64,000 bases of DNA from positions 62,001 to 126,000 of the forward strand of contig JBLIRR010000004.1 in NCBI GenBank assembly GCA_049472395.1. Reading direction: 5' to 3'. The notes under the pieces were generated by a model that did no database searches, was not told where the DNA came from, and saw only the letters and a list, made by a program, of their open reading frames with translations. This document shows positions 57,160 through 64,000 of the stretch, piece by piece. Numbering within the stretch: the stretch's first letter is position 1; each line of letters opens with the position of its first letter. Position numbers and translations under genes: made by a program. The stretch is from JBLIRR01 sp049472395. Its GTDB lineage: Bacteria; SZUA-182; DTGQ01; JBLIRR01.

Positions 57160-57312
57160 AGGGTGGTTTTATAAATATTTATTTGCTTTTTTATTGAACT
57201 TCTCCTATAATCTAACCGATAGAGGTCGTGAGGCACCTTTGAGGGTTAAAGTCCTTTATGCAAGTGAGCAGCAACTCTTTAAACGAGCAGTATCTCTTCA
57301 AAGGAGAGGGGC

Positions 57313-58821
57313 ATGGACAAAAATTCACCTATTATAATATTTGATACAACTCTGCGGGATGGTGAACAATCACCGGGGGCGAGTTTAAATATAGAAGATA
57401 AGCTGAAGATTGCCGATCAATTGACAAAATTAGGTGTGAATGTCATAGAAGCAGGTTTTCCTATAGCTTCAAAGGGTGATTTTGAAGCGGTGAAACAGGT
57501 TGCGCAATCTATTAAGGGCTCTACCATTGCAGGCTTGGCGAGAGCTACTAAGCAAGATATAGAAAGAGCGTGGGAGGCGCTGAAGTATGCTGATAAGCCT
57601 CGAATCCATACCTTTATTGCCACATCGGATATCCATTTAGAGTACAAGCTGAAGAGAACAAGGGAACAGGTAGTAGCTATGACCAAAGAGGCTGTAGAGT
57701 TTGCAAAAAGCCTCTGCCCGGATATAGAGTTCTCAGCGGAGGATGCCTTCAGGTCAGACCGGGATTATCTGTGCCAGGTTGTAGAGACAGCAATTAATGC
57801 GGGTGCAACTACAATAAATATTCCTGATACGGTGGGGTATGCCATACCGGAAGAATTTGGAAAATTTATCAAATACATCATTGATCATGTGCCGAATATA
57901 GAGCAGGCAGTGCTGAGTTGCCACTGTCATAATGATTTGGGGCTTGCTGTTGCAAATTCTCTGGCAGCAGTCATGAATGGGGTGAGACAGGTTGAGTGCA
58001 CTATAAATGGCTTAGGGGAGAGAGCGGGTAATGCGGCCTTAGAGGAAATTGTAATGGCGATTAGAACGAGAAAAACTTTTTTCAATATGACGACGAATAT
58101 AAAAACAGAGGAAATTTACAAGACAAGCCGAATGGTGACAAATCTCACAGGGATGCTAGTCCAACGGAATAAGGCTATTGTGGGAAAGAATGCCTTTGCC
58201 CATGAAGCGGGCATCCATCAAGATGGTTTGCTGAAGGAAAAAACCACCTATGAAATCATGACACCGGAATCTATCGGGCTCAAACAAAGTCAGCTTGTTC
58301 TCGGCAAACATTCCGGCAGACATGCCTTTGCAAATAAATTGGAGGAGATGGGCTATAAACTGGGACCTAAAGAGGTGGATGAGGCATTTAAGCTTTTTAA
58401 GGATCTTGCCGATAAAAAGAAAGAGATTTTTGACGAGGATATTCAGGCCCTGGTTGAGGACGAAATCAGTACTCTTCCGGAAAAATTCACTATAGAGTAT
58501 CTTCATATCTCAAGTGGGAGTCGGACTATCCCGACAGCTACGGTGTGTCTTAAAAGAGATAATGAGATTATTCAGGATGCCTCATGCGGAGATGGCCCGG
58601 TCGATGCTGCCTGCAAGGCCATAGATAGAATAACCGGTGTAAATGGGATTTTACTGAGTTATACAATAAATGCGGTCACTAAAGGCAAGGATGCAGTAGG
58701 GGAGGTTGTGGTAAAAATAAAACAAAATGATAAGATTCTTACTGGTCGAAGCGCCTCTACTGATGTGGTAATGGCGAGCGCAAAAGCGTATCTTAATGCG
58801 ATAAATAAAACCTTTCGTTAG
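57313..58821 (+). CDS. leuA: 2-isopropylmalate synthase
   Basis: 502 residues, the normal length. It condenses acetyl-CoA with 2-oxoisovalerate, the first committed step of leucine synthesis, in the cytoplasm. The N-terminal catalytic motif FDTTLRDGEQSPG, the metal-binding HCHNDLGLAVANS near residue 200 and GLGERAGNAALEE are all present. NAFAHEAGIHQDG precedes the C-terminal regulatory domain (about 365-500), which in relatives binds leucine for feedback inhibition. GGAGAGGGG lies just before the ATG. First gene of the leu operon; its leader holds a terminator. Confidence 0.95.
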   Translation: MDKNSPIIIFDTTLRDGEQSPGASLNIEDKLKIADQLTKLGVNVIEAGFPIASKGDFEAVKQVAQSIKGSTIAGLARATKQDIERAWEALKYADKPRIHTFIATSDIHLEYKLKRTREQVVAMTKEAVEFAKSLCPDIEFSAEDAFRSDRDYLCQVVETAINAGATTINIPDTVGYAIPEEFGKFIKYIIDHVPNIEQAVLSCHCHNDLGLAVANSLAAVMNGVRQVECTINGLGERAGNAALEEIVMAIRTRKTFFNMTTNIKTEEIYKTSRMVTNLTGMLVQRNKAIVGKNAFAHEAGIHQDGLLKEKTTYEIMTPESIGLKQSQLVLGKHSGRHAFANKLEEMGYKLGPKEVDEAFKLFKDLADKKKEIFDEDIQALVEDEISTLPEKFTIEYLHISSGSRTIPTATVCLKRDNEIIQDASCGDGPVDAACKAIDRITGVNGILLSYTINAVTKGKDAVGEVVVKIKQNDKILTGRSASTDVVMASAKAYLNAINKTFR

Positions 58822-58850
58822 GTGATTATATTGATATAGAGGGTTATATA

Positions 58851-60131
58851 ATGCCTGCTTCTCATAATAATAAGCCCATGACTATGAGCCAGAAGATTTT
58901 GGCACAACATAGTAAAAGAGACTATGTTGTGCCCGGAGAATTTATCGATGTGAAGGTTGATATTGCCTTGGGGAATGATATCACCGCTCCTCTCGCCATA
59001 AAAGAATTTGAAGAGGTGGGGGCATCATCTGTCTTTGATCCTGAGCGTGTGGTGCTCGTTCCTGATCATTCAACACCGAACAAAGATATTAAATCTGCCG
59101 AGCAGTCTAAGATATTAAGGGATTTTGCAAAAAAATATGCGATTACGCATTATTTTGAAGTGGGTGAGGTAGGAATTGAACATGCATTATTGCCTGAAGC
59201 GGGATTGGTCTTGCCGGGAGAGGTAATTATCGGCGCTGATTCTCATACATGTACGTATGGTGCGCTGGGAGCATTTGCCACTGGTGTCGGAAGTACGGAC
59301 CTTGCCGCAGCAATGATTACGGGATACATCTGGTTTAAGGTGCCTGAAACCATAAAATTTATCTATACAGGAACACGTGGCCAGTGGGTTACCGGAAAGG
59401 ACCTTATTTTATTTACCATAGGGAATATTGGAGTTGAGGGGGCACGCTATAAGAGTATGGAATTCTGCGGTCCGGTCATTGAAAATTTATCAATGGATGG
59501 CCGATTTACAATATGTAATATGGCTATTGAGGCTGGTGCTAAAAATGGCATTATTCGGGCAGATAGTACGACCATTGAATATTGTAAAGCAAGGGCAAAG
59601 AGAGAATTTCAGACTGTGGAGGGTGATGCGCATGCAAAGTATCAGAGAATATATGAGTGGGATATATCAGACTTGCAACCCCAAGTCGCTTTCCCCCCCC
59701 TGCCGGAGAATACGCGCTCTGTTGGGGAGGTTGGGACTATTCCTATTGATCAGGCGGTCATTGGTTCCTGCACGAATGGCCGTATTGAGGACTTAAGGTT
59801 GGCAGCCGAGGTTATGAAAGGAAAAAAGGTAGCCCGGGGGGTGAGAGTGCTGATATTTCCTGGCACGCAAAAAATTTATAAACAGGCAATGGAGGAGGGT
59901 TTATGGAGAATATTTTTGGATGCGGGGGCTGTTATCTGTCCGCCTACATGCGGCCCTTGCCTTGGAGGGCATATGGGAGTGCTCGCCCATGGAGAAAGAG
60001 CCATTGCAACGACCAATCGAAATTTTACCGGCAGGATGGGCCATCCGGATAGTGAGGTATATTTGGCTAATCCGGCTGTTGCGGCTTCTTCAGCTATATT
60101 AGGGCGTATCGGAAGTCCTGAGGAGATTTAA
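58851..60131 (+). CDS. leuC: 3-isopropylmalate dehydratase, large subunit
   Basis: 426 residues, the shorter LeuC2/archaeal-type length. With LeuD it isomerises 2- to 3-isopropylmalate. The three cysteines that hold the 4Fe-4S cluster are seen in IGSCTNGR and in CPPTCGPCLGGHMG. ADSHTCTYGALGAFATGVGSTD is the conserved aconitase-family block. GAGGG lies eight bases before the ATG. Thirty bases separate it from leuA and three bases from the leuD start. Confidence 0.95.
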   Translation: MPASHNNKPMTMSQKILAQHSKRDYVVPGEFIDVKVDIALGNDITAPLAIKEFEEVGASSVFDPERVVLVPDHSTPNKDIKSAEQSKILRDFAKKYAITHYFEVGEVGIEHALLPEAGLVLPGEVIIGADSHTCTYGALGAFATGVGSTDLAAAMITGYIWFKVPETIKFIYTGTRGQWVTGKDLILFTIGNIGVEGARYKSMEFCGPVIENLSMDGRFTICNMAIEAGAKNGIIRADSTTIEYCKARAKREFQTVEGDAHAKYQRIYEWDISDLQPQVAFPPLPENTRSVGEVGTIPIDQAVIGSCTNGRIEDLRLAAEVMKGKKVARGVRVLIFPGTQKIYKQAMEEGLWRIFLDAGAVICPPTCGPCLGGHMGVLAHGERAIATTNRNFTGRMGHPDSEVYLANPAVAASSAILGRIGSPEEI

Positions 60132-60134
60132 GGG

Positions 60135-60647
60135 GTGGGAAATAAAATAGACATCAGAGGGCGGGCCTGGAAATACGGGGATAATATTAATACCGATGAA
60201 ATCATACCCGCCAGATATTTAAATACCATTGATCCTGATGAACTTGCCCAGCATTGCATGGAGGATTTGGATACAGAGTTCGCCGGCTCTGTTAAGCTGG
60301 GAGAAATCCTTGTGGCTGGCAACAATTTTGGGTGCGGTTCATCGCGAGAACATGCCCCTATTGCCATCATGGCTACAGGTATTTCCTGCATTATTGCTAA
60401 ATCCTTTGCCCGGATATTTTTTCGAAATGCTATTAATATCGGCTTGCCTATCATTGAATGTCCTGAGGCAGTCGATGAGACAGAAAAGGGGGATATCATC
60501 ACCGTTGATGTGGCAGCGGGGAAAATAATAAACGAGTCAAAAAGCCATGAATACCGAATACTGCCTTATCCACCCTTTATGCAAGAACTCATTCAAAAAG
60601 GGGGGCTCATGAACTATATTAAAGAAAAGGGGAGGAGGTCTTTCTAA
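60135..60647 (+). CDS. leuD: 3-isopropylmalate dehydratase, small subunit
   Basis: 170 residues with a GTG start, preceded by AGGAG inside the end of leuC. It carries the swivel domain of the aconitase family: WKYGDNINTDEIIPARYL at the N terminus, then FGCGSSREHAPIA and IIAKSFARIFFRNAINIGLP, which are the substrate-recognition and interface segments. The length is that of the short LeuD type that pairs with LeuC2, agreeing with the large subunit here. It follows leuC by three bases and its stop shares one base with the next ATG. Confidence 0.95.
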   Translation: MGNKIDIRGRAWKYGDNINTDEIIPARYLNTIDPDELAQHCMEDLDTEFAGSVKLGEILVAGNNFGCGSSREHAPIAIMATGISCIIAKSFARIFFRNAINIGLPIIECPEAVDETEKGDIITVDVAAGKIINESKSHEYRILPYPPFMQELIQKGGLMNYIKEKGRRSF

Positions 60648-61060
60648 TGAAATCAATGTGTGTTCTATCCCTGTATATTATTTCTATTTTAGTTATACTG
60701 GCGAGCGCATTTCTCGCGGTGGGACTTGTGCTGAGTCTTATTTTTCCTATTTCTGCTTTTCAGGGGGCAATAATCTTATTAATTCCTTTTTGTTTGGGTG
60801 TACTCTATTTAACCCTCAATGATATTGGCGCCAAATTAGGATCGTTGATGGATGAAGAGGATGCGTATTCAGAGTGGGAGGACTTGAGCTATCGAGGTGG
60901 CAAGCATAAAGCACATAATCAGGGAGCAAAGAATAATTCGTCAACCAATAAGATAATAGTGATGAAGAATGCGTTTTATGATAAAGAGGCTCCCTGTCCT
61001 TGTGGGAGTGGTGAAAAATATAAGAATTGTTGCGGGAAAAAGCATTTAGAAAAAGAATAG
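60647..61060 (+). CDS. Membrane protein with C-terminal SEC-C zinc motif
   Basis: 137 residues. Two hydrophobic segments (YIISILVILASAFLAVGLVL and AIILLIPFCLGVLYLTL) precede a charged linker and the SEC-C motif CPCGSGEKYKNCCGKK near residues 117-132, in which three cysteines plus a Cys or His bind zinc, as at the SecA C terminus. Its ATG overlaps the leuD stop (TAATG) and it has a strong GGGGAGGAGG site, so it is a real, coupled member of the leu operon. SEC-C motifs bind SecB or ribosomes in known cases. Nothing in leucine synthesis requires it; the reason for its presence is unknown. Confidence 0.75.
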   Translation: MKSMCVLSLYIISILVILASAFLAVGLVLSLIFPISAFQGAIILLIPFCLGVLYLTLNDIGAKLGSLMDEEDAYSEWEDLSYRGGKHKAHNQGAKNNSSTNKIIVMKNAFYDKEAPCPCGSGEKYKNCCGKKHLEKE

Positions 61061-61070
61061 GAGAAGTTTG

Positions 61071-62138
61071 ATGTATAATATTGCGGTTATTGCTGGTGAT
61101 GGCATAGGTCCGGAGGTTATTCGTGAGGGATTAAAAGTAATAAAAGCAGCCTCTGATCGTTGTGGCATTTCATATAAAGCGCATGAATTTGATTTCGGAG
61201 GGGATAGATACCTTAAAACAGGAGAGGTTATACCTGAATCAGCAATCTCTGAATTGAGAGATATGGATGCTATCTACCTTGGGGCTGTCGGACATCCAGA
61301 TGTTCCGGTTGGCGTTGTTGAAAAGGGATTATTACTAAAGCTCCGTTTTGAACTTGATCAGTATATAAATTTGAGGCCTATCAAGCTTTATCCAGGTGTG
61401 TGGACCCCCATAAAGGATAAAGGCCCAGAGGATATTGATTTTATTGTTGTACGAGAAAATACGGAAGGGCTCTATGTTGGCATAGGAGGATTTTTTAAAA
61501 AAGGGACGAAAGAAGAAGTTGCTATTCAGGAGAGCGTGAACACAAGGTACGGAGTGGAGCGGTGTGTACGCTATGCCTTTAATCTTGCCCGGAAAAGAAA
61601 TAAAGATAAGAAATTAACTTTAGTTGATAAGGCGAATGTGTTGACCTATGGGCATGATTTATGGGAGAGGGTTTTTGCGGAAGTAGGATCTGAGTATCCT
61701 GATATTGAAAAGGATCATGCGTATGTGGATGCCATGTGCATGTGGATGGTAAAAAATCCTGAATGGTTCGATACTGTTGTCGTATGCAATATGTTTGGCG
61801 ATATAATTACCGACCTTGGAGCCATGGTACAAGGTGGGATGGGAGTTGCGGCATCCGGCAATATCAATCCGGATGGTATTTCCATGTTTGAGCCGATACA
61901 TGGTTCTGCCCCGAAATATAGAGGGAAAGAAGTTATTAATCCCCTTGCTACCATATTAGCAGGACAGATGATGCTGGATAATATGGGTGAGACAAAGGCA
62001 GCACAATTGGTGGAAGATGCAGTCGTCAGTGTATTAAAAAGTGGCAAGCTTAAAGATTTATCCACGAAAAGCGGATTTAAAACCTATGAGATTGGGGATA
62101 TGGTGAAAGAGCTTGTCATGAAAATAGAATTACCATAA
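61071..62138 (+). CDS. leuB: 3-isopropylmalate dehydrogenase
   Basis: 355 residues. It oxidises and decarboxylates 3-isopropylmalate with NAD. IAVIAGDGIGPEVIREG opens the protein, LLLKLRFELDQYINLRPIK is the substrate-binding block and VVRENTEGLYVG follows it. VCNMFGDIITDLGAMVQGG carries the metal-binding aspartates, and PIHGSAPKYRGKEVINP the cofactor loop. ATG at 61071 has AGGAG seven bases upstream, so the TTG at 61068 is not used. The related isocitrate, homoisocitrate and tartrate dehydrogenases look alike, but the operon makes LeuB the best name. Confidence 0.92.
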   Translation: MYNIAVIAGDGIGPEVIREGLKVIKAASDRCGISYKAHEFDFGGDRYLKTGEVIPESAISELRDMDAIYLGAVGHPDVPVGVVEKGLLLKLRFELDQYINLRPIKLYPGVWTPIKDKGPEDIDFIVVRENTEGLYVGIGGFFKKGTKEEVAIQESVNTRYGVERCVRYAFNLARKRNKDKKLTLVDKANVLTYGHDLWERVFAEVGSEYPDIEKDHAYVDAMCMWMVKNPEWFDTVVVCNMFGDIITDLGAMVQGGMGVAASGNINPDGISMFEPIHGSAPKYRGKEVINPLATILAGQMMLDNMGETKAAQLVEDAVVSVLKSGKLKDLSTKSGFKTYEIGDMVKELVMKIELP

Positions 62139-62159
62139 TGGGGAGGTGAAGGGAAAAAA

Positions 62160-63200
62160 ATGAAAGAGTATGTTGTTGCCGTCGCGGGCGCAACAGGAGC
62201 GGTGGGGAAAGAGATGATCAGCGTGTTGGAGGAAAGGGCCTTCCCTGTAAAGAAATTGGTCCCGCTTGCTTCTATCAGGAGCGCTGGCAAGAAGGTTGAA
62301 TTTAATGATCAAGAGTTTACGGTTGCGGAGCTTAAAGATGACTCTTTCGAGGGAGTTGATATTGCACTTTTTTCTGCCGGAGCTTCTGTAAGTTTAGAAT
62401 TTGCGCCAAAAGCTGTAAAATCAGGGACGATTGTCATTGATAACAGTAGTGCCTTTCGTATGGACCCCGAGGTTCCCCTCGTCGTTCCTGAGGTGAATCC
62501 CAATGCAATAAAACAACATAAGGGAATCATTGCGAATCCTAATTGTTCTACCATCCAGATGGTGGTTGCGCTTAAGCCACTGCATGATCATGCCCGTATC
62601 AAACGAATTGTAGTGTCTACGTATCAGGCAGTTTCCGGGACGGGGAAAGAGGCGATGGATGAGCTTTTTGAGCAATCTAAGCTTATGGTGTGTTTTCAAA
62701 AGGATGACATTGTGCCCACTGTATATCCCCATCAAATTGCGTTTAACTGTCTGCCTCATATTGATGTATTTCAAGAGAATGGATATACCAAAGAAGAGAT
62801 GAAAATGGTCAATGAGACGAAGAAAATCATGGAAGATGAAACGATAAAGGTAACAGCAACAACGGTAAGGGTTCCCGTCTTCATTGGGCATTCAGAGTCT
62901 GTAAATATTGAATTCGAGGAGGACTTATCGCCCGATGTGTGTCGGGACCTTCTTGGGAAAGCACCAGGCGTGAAGATAATTGACAATCCGACAAAAAATG
63001 AATATCCTTTAGCATTGGATTGTGCCGGACAGGATGCAGTCTATGTGGGCCGTATCCGGCGGGATGAATCTATACCGCATGGTCTTAATTTGTGGATTGT
63101 TTCAGATAATCTGCGTAAAGGCGCTGCATTAAATGCAGTCCAGATAGCAGAAAATATCATTGGCCATAAGGTGTTTTTTGGAAAGGTGGTAGTAGATTAA
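62160..63200 (+). CDS. asd: Aspartate-semialdehyde dehydrogenase
   Basis: 346 residues. It reduces aspartyl phosphate to aspartate semialdehyde, feeding lysine, threonine and methionine synthesis. The nucleotide-binding VAGATGAVGKEM is at the N terminus. The catalytic cysteine is in IIANPNCSTIQMV near residue 129; STYQAVSGTGKEAMDEL and VPVFIGHSESVNIEF complete the family blocks. GGGAGGTGAAGGG precedes the ATG. It follows leuB by 21 bases and is probably part of the same transcript, linking leucine and aspartate-family synthesis. Confidence 0.95.
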   Translation: MKEYVVAVAGATGAVGKEMISVLEERAFPVKKLVPLASIRSAGKKVEFNDQEFTVAELKDDSFEGVDIALFSAGASVSLEFAPKAVKSGTIVIDNSSAFRMDPEVPLVVPEVNPNAIKQHKGIIANPNCSTIQMVVALKPLHDHARIKRIVVSTYQAVSGTGKEAMDELFEQSKLMVCFQKDDIVPTVYPHQIAFNCLPHIDVFQENGYTKEEMKMVNETKKIMEDETIKVTATTVRVPVFIGHSESVNIEFEEDLSPDVCRDLLGKAPGVKIIDNPTKNEYPLALDCAGQDAVYVGRIRRDESIPHGLNLWIVSDNLRKGAALNAVQIAENIIGHKVFFGKVVVD

Positions 63201-64000
63201 GGATACAAAATCTGTCTCATTGGTTCATTTATCTGATTTTCATTACTGGTATATTACAGGAAGTATTAAGCAGCTTATAAATAAAAGAGTGCTAGGGACC
63301 TTTAATCTTATCATCAATAGGGCCAGAGAATTCGATCATGAGAAGGATTTTTTATTGATCCGGAAAATCAAAGAGATTAAGAACGAAGACATTATTATCA
63401 CCGGAGATTTCACTTCTACCTCATTAGATAGGGAATATCAGCGGGCCATGCGCTTTATCCAATCCTTGTCAGACTCAGGGTCTGCTATCTTTGTTATACC
63501 CGGAAATCATGACCGTTATACATTTGAATCGGCAAAAGAGAGGCGTTTTGAAAAATATTTCAACAGGTGGCAGATAAGTCCGGGAAAGTCAGTCCAATCA
63601 AAGGATAGGGGGACTTATTTTCTCATTTTACTGGACCAGGCATGGCCAAATTTTATCTCTTCACGGGGCGGGATGAGCCAGAAAGCTCTTTACGAGATAA
63701 GTGAAGTGCTCAACACCATTGATACCTCGGAAATCCCTATTATCATTGCAGGGCATTATCCTTTACTAAAATCAACACCCTATTATACCATGTCGTGGCA
63801 GAGGGATATGAAAAATGCAGGCAGACTGCGAAATATCCTCGGGCATTCGGAGAAAACCATATTCTATCTCTGTGGACACGTACATAAACAATACTGCCTA
63901 GAAGACCCACTTTATCCAAATATTATGTATATATCTTGTGGAGCCCCCTTCAGCAGAAAAAATGGGAGAAAGATGTTAAAATTTAACGAAATAACCATTA
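63196..64000 (+). CDS. Calcineurin-like metallophosphoesterase, cut by window edge
   Basis: The frame is open from 63196 to the right edge (268 codons). The metallophosphoesterase motifs are in order: VHLSDFHY, IIITGDFTS, IPGNHDRYT, IIAGHYPLL and CGHVHKQY. It should hydrolyse a phosphate ester with two metal ions; the substrate is not readable. The start is unclear. No ATG or GTG is available before the first motif. TTG at 63220 begins right at VHLSDFH but lacks a spaced ribosome site, whereas ATT at 63196 has AAAGGTGG at a good distance inside the end of asd. The C terminus lies outside the window. Confidence 0.8.
   Translation, partial: MKDTKSVSLVHLSDFHYWYITGSIKQLINKRVLGTFNLIINRAREFDHEKDFLLIRKIKEIKNEDIIITGDFTSTSLDREYQRAMRFIQSLSDSGSAIFVIPGNHDRYTFESAKERRFEKYFNRWQISPGKSVQSKDRGTYFLILLDQAWPNFISSRGGMSQKALYEISEVLNTIDTSEIPIIIAGHYPLLKSTPYYTMSWQRDMKNAGRLRNILGHSEKTIFYLCGHVHKQYCLEDPLYPNIMYISCGAPFSRKNGRKMLKFNEITI

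Larger units (their letters stand above)
56842..57312. other. Leader region of the leucine operon
   Basis: About 470 bases without a supported gene. It holds a weak promoter candidate at 56974-57001, a possible 11-residue leader peptide at 57091-57126 (MPRSPSSSWPLL-like, ending with TTA CTA TAG), an intrinsic terminator at 57129-57159 and a 150-base stretch before leuA. A longer open frame across it (56873-57337) contains the terminator and is not believed. Confidence 0.45.

Noticed and set aside
57150..57175. GGGTGG resembling a T-box element
   Set aside because: It lies after the terminator rather than before it, and the rest of the T-box consensus is missing.
56873..57337. 154-residue frame before and into leuA
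   Set aside because: It runs through an intrinsic terminator, has no ribosome site and overlaps the leuA start out of frame.

Overview
The window is a contig piece from a Gram-negative-type bacterium of low to moderate GC. Tat and lipoprotein signals, a protein that looks like an outer-membrane barrel, RpoZ and a primary-type sigma factor show that it is a bacterium. No rRNA or tRNA gene was found to place it. The giant repeat-built exported proteins recall uncultured lineages such as Omnitrophota- or Desantisbacteria-like groups, but that is only an impression.

Region by region: (1) 1-5.66 kb, minus strand. A compact operon behind one near-consensus promoter encodes a patatin-like lipase, a caspase-like protease, an unrecognised partner, a ComEC-like metallo-beta-lactamase-fold protein and the start of a CHAT-protease gene cut by the window edge. 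This effector-rich set is the best candidate for an undescribed conflict (defence or cell-death) system. (2) 5.66-6.85 kb is a gene graveyard with a decayed lepA 3' end, a copy of the tail of the Fe-S/cytochrome b gene at 46.4 kb, and other fragments. (3) 6.9-46.3 kb, plus strand, holds four exported proteins: a 5,960-residue fibronectin-III/Ig/propeller giant, a 399-residue beta-propeller protein, a 1,311-residue RHS/YD protein with a short cysteine-rich tip, and a 5,312-residue giant of FlgD-like, NHL, TolB-like, OmpL47-like and PKD modules. A 189-bp direct repeat with about five differences brackets this 40-kb block. (4) 46.4-50.2 kb, minus strand, holds a Tat-exported ferredoxin/cytochrome b fusion and three small secreted low-complexity proteins, two of which share a C-terminal domain. 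(5) 50.4-56.9 kb holds housekeeping and envelope genes: a sigma-70 factor, a small membrane protein, a CheY-like receiver, a zinc alcohol dehydrogenase, rpoZ with a barrel-like protein, and convergent C45-type and alpha/beta hydrolase lipoproteins. (6) 57.0-63.2 kb is a leucine operon, leuA-leuC-leuD-(membrane SEC-C protein)-leuB, followed by asd, preceded by an intrinsic terminator in its leader that may act as an attenuator. A calcineurin-like phosphoesterase runs off the right edge.

The first operon would act inside the cell or at its membrane. The 40-kb block would act at or beyond the cell surface. The leucine genes supply the complete 2-isopropylmalate branch plus aspartate semialdehyde. 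Functions are read from motifs by eye; no database search was run. Start codons were adjusted where a Shine-Dalgarno site favours a different start.
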